DNA of 64,000 nucleotides, taken from NCBI GenBank assembly GCA_001692895.1, contig KV748183.1, forward strand, positions 744,001-808,000, read 5' to 3'. This DNA comes from Cenococcum geophilum 1.58. Taxonomy: Eukaryota > Ascomycota > Dothideomycetes > Gloniales > Gloniaceae. The notes beneath the pieces are model-generated. The model had not been told where the DNA came from. It was given only the letters and a program-made list of their open reading frames with translations, and made no database searches. Below, one piece after another: positions 34,581 to 46,000 of the stretch (position 1 is its first letter; every line of letters starts with the position of its first letter). Made by a program: the position numbers and the translations under genes.

Positions 34581-35022
34581 TACGTATGCTCGCAATCGGA
34601 AAGGACAAACACCAGTTAGCATGGTAATGCAAATCAAGGGCTCGGACGTCGGATGTTTGTTCAAGAAGGGGTCTAGAATTGCGGTCTACAAAGCCGGCTT
34701 CCAAGGCTGCGAGCCGGGGTGCAGATCGACGTCGCTGCAGCGGCTATGGGCGGCTTACCCCGGCAACTAAACCGGAGCAGCCGTTGAGGCCTCGAGGGTA
34801 AAGAGAATCCAGGCAAATGCTCGGGAAGAGTTCGCTAAGCACAAGCTGCAGATGCAACAAGAATGAGAAGCCAGACGTCGCCATGCTGAAAATCACAGGC
34901 AAGTCGAAGAGAAATTAAGAAAAGAGAGGTAAGAGAGAGCTAAGGCGCTTCGAGAACCAGCAAGAGATGAAGGCTTCTCTCACACAGAAACAAGATGCTC
35001 TTCGGAGAGCCTGGCTTGATTT
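34581..35022 (+). pseudogene. Ankyrin-repeat pseudogene, downstream piece with coiled coil
   Basis: Frame from ACG at 34582: 'TYARNRKGQTPVSM' completes the ankyrin repeat interrupted at 32212 (family GADt.a.d..G.TPl..A). A Lys/Glu/Arg/Gln-rich helix (about 34790-34980, 'REEFAKHKLQMQQE', 'VEEKLRKER') looks like a coiled coil. In-frame stops lie at 34768, 34864 and 34930. The last is a TAA in an AG GTA A context and not RIP-specific. The product is unknown; ankyrin proteins are common partners in protein binding. Confidence 0.65.
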
Positions 35023-35104
35023 GAAAGCGAATGCCGAATGCGTAAACCAACCGACGGACTCGGTCGCAAAAGGCGGGTTAGTAAGTTGCAAGCAGTGCTT
35101 TTAT

Positions 35105-35157
35105 CAATATTCAGCATTGATTGGTGAATATTGAATATTGAATATTGAATATTTTTG
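35105..35157. repeat. Short 7-bp tandem repeat
   Basis: About four copies of ATTGAAT-like units in the intergenic stretch following the ankyrin remnant. Confidence 0.7.
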
Positions 35158-35325
35158 GAGTTGAGGTAAAAATAAGGTAGATATATCGGTAAATGGCTCT
35201 CGGGCCTCCTAATAATACGTACACAGATTTGTTAAGATCGGACCCTGGAACTCGGTTGCCCCCTGAACTCGGACGCCTAACTTAATCGGTCACCACCTCA
35301 ATTTGAGCTATCTACACCTGATCAG

Positions 35326-35646
35326 TCAAGGTTGATCACCTCTATATACATAGATTTTGATATATTGGCCTTGGCCTTTCGAGTAGACACTCTTTGTCTC
35401 CTTTGCCTTTACACGTGTCTCTTCCTTCTCTACCTTACCTATCCCTTCGGCTGGTAAGGTTCTACGATAGTTGGACCGTGCGCGAACACCAGAATCAAAA
35501 GTACGCGTATGGTTACGGGGCCTTGATCCTATTGATTCTATTGGCTGGTTCTTGTCGATAACCGTAGGACCAAATCTACCAGCCGAAGGGATAGCTTCCT
35601 TAATCGAATCTACATTTGCAAACTTGATATTCAGATCTACGGCCAC
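35326..35646 (-). CDS. Lys/Arg-rich ORF, possible C-terminus of a broken gene
   Basis: 106 codons. Upstream on the minus strand the frame reads '..QLKDLKGLKKRKRV' before the ATG, a Leu-heptad stretch followed by a nuclear-localisation-like KKRKR, and continues 'AVDLNIKFANVDSIKEA'. This resembles the C-terminal ends of fungal pogo-like transposases ('..LKpKKRkrv..DPn..Fa.iedI..a'), but only by pattern. Upstream codons are interrupted by TAA/TAG. The other minus-strand ORF at 37330-37608 may be the rest of the same gene, separated by the inverted-repeat element 35855-37318. Confidence 0.4.
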   Translation of the reverse strand: MAVDLNIKFANVDSIKEAIPSAGRFGPTVIDKNQPIESIGSRPRNHTRTFDSGVRARSNYRRTLPAEGIGKVEKEETRVKAKETKSVYSKGQGQYIKIYVYRGDQP

Positions 35647-36268
35647 CCGCTTACGTTTTTTTAGGCCCTTAAGGTCCTTAAGCTGTGATTATAAGCTCTA
35701 AATTTAAGTCTCCTTATATACAACGTGCGCAGTAAGTTACTTAAATCGTCGGGCTACTTTTTATAAAAGTGCCCTTGTCTTCTAATTAGGCGTACGCTTA
35801 GCGCGAAGGCCCTATATTATCGAGTGATTTCTTTAGGGTGGCAACAACGTTAGATTAATTAAGGCCACTGCTAGCCATACACCCCCTAAATGATACGCGT
35901 ACACCCCCCAATTGATACGCATACACCCCTACCTCATTTGGTTTGGACTTCCTTATTAAGTTAGAACATCACGTGCGTTTGACTTGTTTGCGTCTGCATC
36001 GCGAAAATCGAAATACGCGCCTATCCAAATCAACACCTCGCATTTGCCTCAACTTCGCATCGCCGCGGTCGGCCAATTGGCTCTATAACTAGCTCTACAA
36101 TTGCCAATCGCGTTGACAGATTTACTTGTAGAGAGCCCTCAGCATTTGAGCGAAATACTGGCTAGACTACCAGGCGCAGGCGCAAGGCGCGGGCGTGGGC
36201 GCGGAGGCAGCTTGCAGACATCAAGCAGAGGTGCAGCACCTAAATCAGTTCGCGGGGTGCAGCTCGCA

Positions 36269-37063
36269 GGGTCACGGAAAAGTTGAACGGGGTCACCGAT
36301 GGAGCGCCGGAAAAAGGTCGGCGGGGTCACACTTTTACCCATACAGAACGCGCATCGGTAGCCACAATTTAGCTTTAGCGACCTTATGCACTGAATATGC
36401 GATGCATATGCTAAGTATATACATATACCTATAAGAATATACCGCGGTAGTTAAACGGCTTATTAATAGTGTATATGCTTAGTATATATAAAGCATACAC
36501 CAAATATATAGATACTCTAGCGCAGCCTATCTTATATAAGTGATATGGTGTATAAGTTAAGTATATGCTTAGCATATGCTTAACCTATACTTAATATATA
36601 CAATGCAGATATACGCGCTTATATTTATAAGATACCTATATTGCAGTAGTTAAACAACTTCTTAATAAGTAATAATATAGGCATATGCTAAGTATATGCT
36701 CCGTATATAGAACTATAGCATAGCCTACCTTATTAAGCGTATAGAGTATGCATATACTTAGTATATGTAACGCATATACTTAGTATATGTAACGCATATA
36801 CTAAGTATATGCATACACCATACACCAATAATCTAGCTAACCTATTTAATGCTCCAGTTAGTAGGAAGCATATGCAAGGCATATACAACTTCAGCGTTAT
36901 AGAATTAATTTATTTATTTATTAAATGCTTTAAATTCTAAAAGAAAAATTATTTATATATGCGCTGCATATGCATAAAGCTCAGCGGGGTCACAAGTTGA
37001 GCGTGGTTAGAAAGGTTGTGACCCCGTTGAACTTTGTGACCCCGCCGAGTTTTTCCGTGACCC
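36269..37063. mobile_element. Nested inverted-repeat element with GGGGTCAC subterminal repeats
   Basis: Begins GGGTCACGGAAAA and ends TTTTCCGTGACCC. Close to each end the motif CGGGGTCAC recurs (two more times near the left end, three times near the right end, in inverted orientation). There is no coding sequence. The middle is AT-rich and built of palindromic 19-mers (see 36404-36812). Inserted within the larger inverted-repeat element. Confidence 0.75.
36404..36812. repeat. Cluster of palindromic 19-mers GCATAT(A/G)CT(A/T)AGTATATGC
   Basis: At least seven copies, including 36404-36420, 36561-36579, 36681-36699, 36750-36768, 36772-36790 and 36794-36812. Each is nearly its own reverse complement. 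Spacing is irregular except for the last three (22 bp). Confidence 0.8.
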
Positions 37064-37329
37064 ACCCGAGCTGTAAGCCCGACTCTACTACTTGTACTAT
37101 AACTAAAATCAAGGCTTGATCGTGGTGTCGCGGTCATGGAACTTACATGGCGCGCACTTTGATTTTCGCAATGCAGGCACAAACAAGTCAAACGCACGTG
37201 CTGTTCTAACTTAACAAGGAAGCGTCCAAACCATATGAGGTAGGGGGTGTATGCGTATCAATTGGGGAGTGTACGCGTATCATTTAGGGGGTGTATGGCC
37301 AGCAGTGGCCTTAATTAATTTTAGGTTGC

Positions 37330-37608
37330 CTAAAGCTTAAAGCCTCCATTAGAGCCTTTTTTTAACCTAAAAGGATTCAAGACCTTTTGTAACGTGTCCC
37401 GCTCCATGTCGCCATACGGCCGAAAAGACAGTACTCGCGCACTTGTGCAACTCTCGTCGGATCTAATATATATGCTCTTACAATTGCTCTCTATGACGGC
37501 ACTGTTACCCGTTATCTGAACATGGGCCTGGTCAGGGGTTCGGCTAAGGATTTGGCGGGTGACAGAAAAAGTGACCCTATAAATAATACAGGTTACAGGG
37601 AACATCAA
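37330..37608 (-). CDS. Orphan ORF, possible fragment of a broken gene
   Basis: 92 codons, MMFPVTCIIYRVTF... to ...NPFRLKKGSNGGFKL, in moderately GC DNA. It has the look of real coding sequence (mixed composition, few low-complexity parts). I do not recognise it. The stop is TAG directly beside the inverted-repeat element, so the original frame may have continued into 35326-35850. Confidence 0.35.
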   Translation of the reverse strand: MMFPVTCIIYRVTFSVTRQILSRTPDQAHVQITGNSAVIESNCKSIYIRSDESCTSARVLSFRPYGDMERDTLQKVLNPFRLKKGSNGGFKL

Positions 37609-37794
37609 AAGTCACTTAACTCTATGGATTTATTAAGCCACAATAACGTAGGTTTTTTAAATTTTAAATAGATAAAGGTGTTAAGGTACCTTAAAGTATT
37701 ATACTTATATTTTTATTATTTTATATATTTTATAGTTATTATATTATATTAGTAGTGGGGGGTACTTAGATAATCTTTTTAAGCTTAGCGGCGT

Positions 37795-37866
37795 GTTACG
37801 TAATAGGCCACGTAATAGGCCACGTAATAGGTCACGTAATAGGTCACGTAATAGGTCACGTAATAG
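37795..37866. repeat. 12-bp tandem repeat, about six copies
   Basis: Units CACGTAATAGG(C/T) repeated in the first LTR-like block. The second block (39042-39126) has a single CACGTGACAG at the same place, so the array is an expansion of an internal motif. Confidence 0.88.
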
Positions 37867-38125
37867 CGCGCGGGCTATTGTGTAGATACCTATTATATAT
37901 TAAGGGGGGGTCATTTAGCGTGGTTACGACCCGGGTTAATACGAGGTTAGGGCCATCCCTACTAATAACGCGCCTAAACCCCACATAAGGTCGCGCAGCG
38001 CCTGCCCCCAAGTACCCTCGCACGCAATTTTAGGCGAAAAGGTATATAATATAAGTTTAATTGGTACTTCTAAGCGGCCGCGTAATATTGCTCTAAATTT
38101 ATAACACTTAAACATATTCTATTCC

Positions 38126-38335
38126 TATATTAAGACGTCTTAGTTACTATAGTATAGTCTTATATTAAGGCGTTTTAGTTACTATAGTGTAGTTATATAT
38201 TAAGGCGTCTTGGTTACTATAGTGTAGTCCCGCATTAAGATATCTAGTTACTATAGTATAGTTATATATTAAGGCGTCTTAATTACTATAGTGTAGTTAT
38301 ATATTAAGGTGTCTTAGTTACTGTATAATAAAGCC
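38126..38335. repeat. 35-bp tandem repeat, six copies
   Basis: Unit starts at 38126, 38161, 38196, 38231, about 38265 and about 38300; consensus TATATTAAGGCGTCTTAGTTACTATAG-TGTAGT. Confidence 0.85.
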
Positions 38336-38735
38336 TTATAGGAAATACTACGGTAGACTTATTAAAGGGCTAGGTATATAGGTATAGAATAGTTAAACAA
38401 TATAATATAACTGGTGAAGTAGGTTACCTAATAGATTAACTCTAATTATATTCTAAGATTTATTATAAAAAAGAGAACTATCTAGGTAGGGACTATAGTC
38501 CTTTAAATATATAATACTACGCCTAAGAAATATACTAAGTACGTTAGTACGTTTATATATTAGTATATTGTCTACATTTCTATATTCTAAACTTATAATA
38601 TAACTACCTATATAACTTAGCTACCCCTTATTCTATAGCTTAATCGGTTTTAGCGCCTCCTATACTATCTTAATTAACCCGTTTATATCTCTTCTTAGTA
38701 GTTCTATTACTGCTAATATAAGGACTGTAATACTA
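38332..38735 (-). repeat. Diverged gypsy #1-family LTR relic
   Basis: Aligns with the reverse-oriented LTR at 61247-61671 (shared blocks GGGCTAGGTrTrTAGG, CTGGTGrAGTrG, ACTATCTAGGTAGGGACT) but is much more mutated. The right edge is approximate, and no target duplication was found. Confidence 0.65.
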
Positions 38736-40392
38736 TCCCCTTCCTTTTTACTTTTGTTCTTAAAGATTTCTTATATCTCTAAGTTGTTTATTAAAGGTAT
38801 AGCATTCCTATTTTTAATTTAATAACCTTTATTATTTTTAATGCCTTTTATTAAATCCTTTATATCTAATTATTATAACTAGCTAGTAGCTACTATATTA
38901 TCGTTTAGTAAGGTTATACTATTCTATTCTTGTTATATAAAGAAAAAGTTAGTATACGTTATAATTACGGCTCTATTTAGTTGCTAACCTTTTTCCTATA
39001 CTAAGTATACGCGAGTAAATATATAATTATTCTATAATATTTGTTGGTAGGGGGGGGGTACTTAGGCAGTCTCTTTAAGCTCAGCGACGTGTCACGTGAC
39101 AGCGCGCAAGCTATTGTATAGATACCTTCTTAGCGTCTAACAACCTAGTCCTAATACTACCCCATTAAACAACGCGAACTAATAACCGCGGACGCGGTAA
39201 CTATAGAGTCCATTATAGATGTAGCGACTGCGGAGCCTATTATAGCCGCGGTGGACAACCCCCCCCCCCCTTTAACCCTATAGCTTAGTTACTCTAAACT
39301 ATACCCTATATAGGAGCCTAACCCGTTAATAACGCCTAGTATTATTGACTTCGCGCTAGTAAATACAAACACGGCTATATTATCGGCGAGGTATTATCTT
39401 TCTATACCCTAACCAAAACTAAGACTAACACTACTAGCCAGATAGACACTGGACCGCCCTATTAAGATAGCCCCATACCCTAGTTATTAAAAGGTAAACC
39501 CTTAAACTAAGTTACGTCTAAGGGTTTAAACTATATAAGGAGGAAAACAAGAAGATTAGGGCCCTATTACTAGATTAATTAGTCCTTTCTATTAGTAAAC
39601 TACTACTTAATCTTAAATTAGCAAACAGTAATAAGAAATTAATCCTTATTTAAACCTAACTCTCCTTATTACGTAACCTATACCCCTAAGTTTATATTAA
39701 TATAGTAAGCCTAGTATACTCCGGTAGTACTATAATAGTATTTACTAACGTAGAGTTTATTATAAAAAAGTATAATATTATAACTAAGAAGCTGCTAATA
39801 CCTAGGCTACTATACCTTATAAACAGTATCCTAACTTTACTTATTACGGACTACTTTACCGCCTAAATATTAATTAGCCTCCATACTAAAGCCATGCTCT
39901 TTTTTATTACTAAACTCTTACTTACTACCCTAATTATCTTAGGTATACCCTAGCTTTAGAAGTATAAGCCCCGTCCTAGCTTTAGGAAACTTAAAATCCG
40001 CTTTAACTTAGACTACTACTTTAGGCATTACCTCCTATAGGGGATAACCGACGTTAATAGGGACGCCCTATATAGATACTTAATACTATTAAGCCTAGTG
40101 CCTAGAATTATATATAAAGCCTTAATAATAGAAGACGTTCCTAATAAAGGGGAGCCTATATAGCTGTAAAGAAACAAGATAGTAAAAAACTGAACTACCT
40201 TAGCACTTAAGACTAAAACGGTGGGCTAGCTAGTCCTGCTAAGACTAAGGAAGAAGGTCCGCTTTACGCCACTACTACTAAAAATTTAACCCTAACCCAG
40301 GCACTATTTAAACCCTAGCCGCTTAGCCTAATACCTAAAACTAAGCTATATACTATATATGTATACTATAGCTCGCGTTATAGTAAGGACTA

Positions 40393-40620
40393 TGTTAGCG
40401 ACTTAGTTAATCAAGGCATGGGCACGGCAAAAGGGGGCGCGCAAGCCTATATAATTGGATTGTCTATAAACGAGAATCTAAAGCTAGGGAAAGGAAAGGA
40501 GAAGGAGAGTAGCGCCGTTTAATATTTTATAAGATCTTCGCGTCACGTAACCGCAATATACGGCAATCTGTGGCAACTTACCGGTGCGAAGTTCTGCTAA
40601 GTTCTGCTAGTGCTATAATA
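40393..40620 (-). repeat. 3' LTR of gypsy #2
   Basis: 228 bp, matching 54242-54469. Preceded on the plus strand by the duplication GACTA. Confidence 0.93.
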
Positions 40621-40665
40621 TTACCCCCCCCCCTCTAAAAAAGCCTACCCTTAGGCTTTATTACT

Positions 40666-40728
40666 AAAAGTCTTGGCAAGAGAATCTAACTAATTAAACA
40701 ACTTTAACCGCCGGTTAAAGTTCCTAGA
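40666..40728 (-). repeat. Copy of the dispersed palindromic 3' module
   Basis: Contains the near-perfect palindrome AACTTTAACCGCCGGTTAAAGTT next to a TCTAATTGGTC-AGATTC-like stretch, as at 21391-21450, 58184-58240 and 62957-63012. Lies between the chromodomain and 3' LTR of gypsy #2, in its sense orientation. Confidence 0.75.
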
Positions 40729-42807
40729 TATTTTAATACCTTACATAACTAAGAAATTTTTAGGGTGTTTTTATCCTTATATTCTTCTAGTAGCTTATTA
40801 TCTTTATTATACTAGCATTCCATCTACTTATCTAGGTACTTTAGCGGTCTAGGTTTATTAGGGTAACGGCTATAAAACTTTTAAAGCTTATAGGGACTAC
40901 CTATAAAGTTCTATATAGGGTACTAAGTGGGGTCTAGGTTATATCCTTTCTAACTAATACAATACTTTAACGTTCCCTTTACAAGTTTATAGGCTAGTAT
41001 TTCTTTAATTTCCTATTTATTATTACTATTAACTTAAATCGGTAGGGGAGGTTTATTCTTTTATCCGGGTAGTAAGTTATTTATAGCTTTCCGTAACTTA
41101 TCTAGTAAAAAGATAGGGTAAACTTTAATTAAGTCTGGGAGCTTAACCTTATATAAGTTACCTACTTTATTAAAAATCTTATACGGTCCTACTATTTTAT
41201 AGTCTAGCTTATGGCTAGGCCGTTCTATCTTTTAGTTCTTTATTATAACCTAGACCATATCGCCTATAGTAAAGTTAAGCTTGCGTTTATACTTATTTGC
41301 CTACTATTTTATTAATTTCTAGGCCTTTTTTTAGGTTTATATAGACTACTTTTTAGGCTTCTTCTAAGCGCTTAGCGTACTGCTAGGCTTCCTTATAAGA
41401 TAGTTTTTCGCGTATAGTTTAGGGCGCTTTTAGTCTTTCTTAGTTAAAGCTTATATAGGGTAGGTAACCTATTTCTAGTTAAATAGGGGCAAATCTAGTA
41501 GAGTTATGGGGTAGGGTTACTTAGGCGTAGTTTATTAAGGGTAATAGTTTGGCCTAGTTATCCTAGAAGTAGTTAATAAAAGGCCGGAGTCTCTAGTCTA
41601 AGTATTAATTTATAATCTCTGTTTAACTGTTTGTCTAGGGGTAATATACTATAAAAAGCTTTAGCTTAATACCTAGAATTTAGGTAAACTTATTCTAAAA
41701 GGCTAATATAAACTACGGCCCGTAGTCGGATATAATAGTGTCTAGTAGTCCGTAAATTCGGTAAACGTAGTAGATATATAGTCGGGCCGCCTCTTTAGCG
41801 TCAATATTTTTATAATAGGGAATTAAGAACGGGCGCTTGCTAAAGCGGTTAACTAGAATTATAACTATATCATATCCGTTACGGTCTAGAGGTAGCTTAT
41901 AAAAGTCTATAGAAATATATTACTAGGGGCGGTCGGGTATTAGGAGGGGTTTTAATAGTCCTAGGGTTTTATCTCGTAGAATTATAGACCTACGGCAGTT
42001 ATTGCAGTTTTGTATATAGCGGTTAATATCTATAATTATTCCGGGCCAGTAGTAGCGGTCACTAATAATCCTACAGGTCTTATTTTTTCTAGGGTAGGCC
42101 GTAAAGACCTAGGTATATACTTTGGTAATAAGCCGAGTCCGTAAGTCCTGTTCCTCTACTACTACTAGCCGTTTACAGTGCTTAAGTAGTCCACTTTTAA
42201 GGGACTATAGGCTAGAAATATTCTTTGCCTTTTTACGGTACTCTTATAGAGAAGGGGTAGTACGGTTCGCCCGTAGTAGTTTATTAATAAGGTTTAGTTC
42301 TATAGAGTTAATAGGGCATATCTCGGCGTCTAAAGAGTCTATATTTAGTTCTGCCCGTATCCAGAAGTTAAGGTACTCTAGTTATAGTAGCACTTAAGTC
42401 CGTAATAAAATCTTTACGGCTGTCTAGTTATTTATATCCTATTTACGCCTTATAAGAGCGTCCGCATAGTTAGTAGCGCCTAGCCTATATATAATTAGGA
42501 AGTTAAATTAAGATAGGGTGTCCGCCTAGCGCGCCTGTCGGGCCGTAAGGGCCTTTATTATTATAAAATATTCTAAGGCCTTATAATTAGAAACTACCTA
42601 GATAGACTTAGGGGTGCCTTTTAGTTAGGCTCGCCAGTGCTAAAAGCTAGAGATAATAGCTAGCATTTCTTTATTATAAATTAGGTAGTTTAGCTTAGCA
42701 TCTACTATAGTCTTTAAATAGTAAGTAATAGGGTGCTATTCTCCGTCTATCTACTTTTAGGAGTAAACGCCAGCTATAACACTATCTAAAGCATTGGTTT
42801 TTAGTAT

Positions 42808-43078
42808 TGTATAATTACAGCACCTGTTGTACCAACCGCGTGCTTACGCGTTTGGTACACTAGGTACGCGTTTACGCGTTTAGTGTACTAACCACTCGCT
42901 TACGCGTTTAGTGCACTTATAAAGCACTAACTAATTAGGGGGGAGGCGTATTAGTATATAGACTACGTAGTCTGCTTTATACAATCGACAGTTATTACCA
43001 TCCTAAAGAGCATATGATACTATACGTATTTCGTGCCCCGGGATATAACTTAATTATATTATTAAATTAATACAAATA
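42808..43078 (+). repeat. 5' LTR of copia #2
   Basis: 271 bp with internal short repeats of TTACGCGTTTAG(T/G)(A/G)CAC-like units; same length as the 3' copy. Confidence 0.93.
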
Positions 43079-46000
43079 CTAATTAGTAAGCGCGTATAGA
43101 TTAGCAATTACTTAATACCTCCCCCGAGCGATATATATAACAGCGACCACCTATTTAAACTCCTAGTACGACCTACTAGAAGGTTAAAAGTCGGGGATTA
43201 CGGACCTATTACTAACTCTATATATTAATTTAAGTCTTAGTATGGTTTACTAGAAGTTTATAAACATAAATACAGACCTTTACGGAACCCCCTACCCTCC
43301 CGCAAACCACTACGGACCTACTAATTACCTTTATAGACCGTTATAAGACCTTACGGAAACCCCTTACCCTCCTACAAACCGTTACGGACCTATTAACCGC
43401 CTTTACGGACCACTATAAGACCTTTTTCACCCGCTACGTACTATACTACACAGTATAGCAGATATAAGCAAGCAGATTAATAAAGGTTAAGAGAAATAGA
43501 GCTAAGGAGTCAACCTTACGTCCATAACTAACGTTAATAACTATATTAAATACAAAATCCTTAAATACGGATATTTTAAGCTTATAAATAATAACCTATA
43601 GGAGCAATATAAGGAAGACTTTGCGGACTTTACAGAAGCTATTTTTAAGGCTTATAACCCTACTGCTATCTGTAACCTACGAACCCTTTTACGTTATTAA
43701 GGCGTATAGGTTAAAGGGGACAAACGAGTTACTATTGCATGGTCTCTATACGACACACTACATAAGGAGGACTAAACGGAATGGACTAAAAAGCAGATTT
43801 TAGATCACATTAAAACTAGCGACCTCTTTACCTCCTTTAAACTTAACAGAATCTCTAGCCTTATAGCTAACCTATTTAACTAAATTCGTTCTATAAACCC
43901 AAGTGGTATTAGAATTAATCTTACTGGCTAAAGTATACCTAATACTTAAGTTACAGACTATAATACCCCCATAACCTAAATTACGGACTATAATACCCCT
44001 ATAAATTAAATTACGGACTAAACCCCTTCCGTTATTTAAGTTATAGATCTATAAACTATCTAAGTAAAGACCTATAGTAAGGAGCTAGCTAACCTAGCTA
44101 AGCTCTATACCGACGAATCTAAGTATAGCGGTAAAAACGATAACTTTAACTTTAAACTGACTATCTTTACGGACCTCTGCTAGAAGGCTGATATTCCTAA
44201 ACAGGAATTTAGCCAAGCCTACTCTACTATACTGCGCGGCCTAGCCCTTAACCACTACTATACTAACCTTAAGAGCAACCCCCTTGGTGTTCCCTTTAAT
44301 AAGCTATACGAAGCTATATATAACTACTTTAAAGGACCGGAATATAAGCGTAATATCCTTACCTAATAGAATGCGACTAAGCTACGGACCGTAATTAATA
44401 AGAATACTGAAAAATCGACTATAGAGTGCCTACAAATTCTTATTAAAGACCTCCGGCACCTATAGCACGGCCTTAATACTAAGCTTTAAACAGACGACTT
44501 CCTGCATAATAAACTTATTACGGCCTACTAGGAAGTAGAGCCCTGTAAGTACGCCTACTATAAGCCTGTAGATACCTTAGCTGGCCTTATTAATAATCTA
44601 CGCTCCTCTATTATAACGTATAAAGTCTTAAACCCACTAGGTAGCACTTAAGCCTTTATTACAGATATTTAATATCCGCAAATAGACTTAAATGTCTACT
44701 TTACAGACCATCGCTACCGCTAGCAGCACCTATACCGACTAAGTCCTACCTATAACCCCCGTAGCAACCCCTATATAAAAACGTACCCCCGTAGATAAAC
44801 TAGCCAGAAGTACTTCTTATGCGGTAAGAAAGAATATTAGTCTATAAGGTATACCTAGGAAGAACATAACAAGTCTAGGAAGAGACTTAATAGCTATATT
44901 AACTAGTTTATTTTGGAATACAAAGGAAAAGAAGTAGAAGAGTCCCCTAATAAGTTAATAGAAGCCCTTATAATTAACTTTAACTTAAACGCTTAGGAAT
45001 AAGAGACCTTAGAGATATTTCTAACCACTTTCGGACCTTTTATAGATAGTTAAGCCTTTAATATTACGACCGTATTAGCCGACCGTTCCTTTATACACTT
45101 AGTTACGAATAAAAACTATTTCGTAAGTACCCCTATTATAGACATTATAGATTATAAGCAGGACCTATTTATATATATTACCACAGAACGCTATACCCCT
45201 AAGGAATTCTACGGTGTTATAATCGACATAGGTACCTCTAAGAAGTCTAGCGTAGGTTATAGATAATACCTTATATATAAGACCACTATAAATAATAATA
45301 CGGATATTAATACTATATAAACTAGGGCCGTAAACGTCTAATTCGGCATTGGCTTAACCGCATTAATTAAATTAGTTAAAGTTAAGACTCTAATTAGCCC
45401 AGTTAACTTCCATATAATAAAAGCGGATACCCCTTTCCTACTCTGCCTTGCGGACATAGATAGGTTATAGGTCTACTATAACAACGTTACGGACACCTTA
45501 ATTGGCCCTACAACTACCCTAGGAAATAAGCATATTACCCTACTAATTATACGACGATTTAGACACCCGTTCCTTATATAAGGAGAGACTCTACGGACCT
45601 ATATTTAGGAATATTTTAACTATAACCCGTACTACCTTACTAGTACTAAAATCCACTGCCTGTACCGCCGTTTCGGCTACCTATTAGCTGAAAAGCTATA
45701 TAGAGTCCTTAAACGCTCTAGACACGACGATATTAATAGGAAGGTAATCAACCACCTAACTAAATACTGCTCCTTTTGCTAGAAATATAGACGTTCCTTA
45801 GGCTGATTTAAGTTTACTCTTTATAAAGACCTTAATTTTAACTACTTAGTATACGTAGATATTATATATATTAACGGCAGCCTAGTATTACATATAATTG
45901 ATAAGGTAACCCACTATTAAGCCGCCCGTTAGTTGCAAAATATATCTATAAAATACACTTAGGACATTTTACGGACCTACTAGATTGACATATACGTTAG

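Larger units (their letters stand above)
35855..37318. mobile_element. 1.46-kb inverted-repeat DNA element, non-autonomous
   Basis: Terminal inverted repeats of about 167-170 bp (35855-36021 and 37149-37318) begin TTAATTAAGGCCACTGCT and contain two ACACCCCC..TGATACGC(G/A)TACAC units each. No transposase is encoded. The exact ends are uncertain because TTAATTAA is itself palindromic; a TTAA duplication (piggyBac-like) is possible. It holds a second inverted-repeat element at 36269-37063. Confidence 0.8.
37620..39180. other. AT-rich repeat debris with LTR-like blocks and tandem arrays
   Basis: Two related blocks, 37750-37890 and 39042-39126 (TAGTnGGGGGGTACTTAG...GCGCGC..GCTATTGTrTAGATACC), lie in direct orientation 1.29 kb apart. 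Between them are a 35-bp tandem array and a diverged gypsy LTR in reverse orientation. I see no coding sequence. Confidence 0.6.

Noticed and set aside
37794-37890. CACGTG-containing repeats as a regulatory array
   Set aside because: The motif has mostly become CACGTAAT in the array, and there is no gene beside it; expansion within an LTR-like block is the simpler reading.
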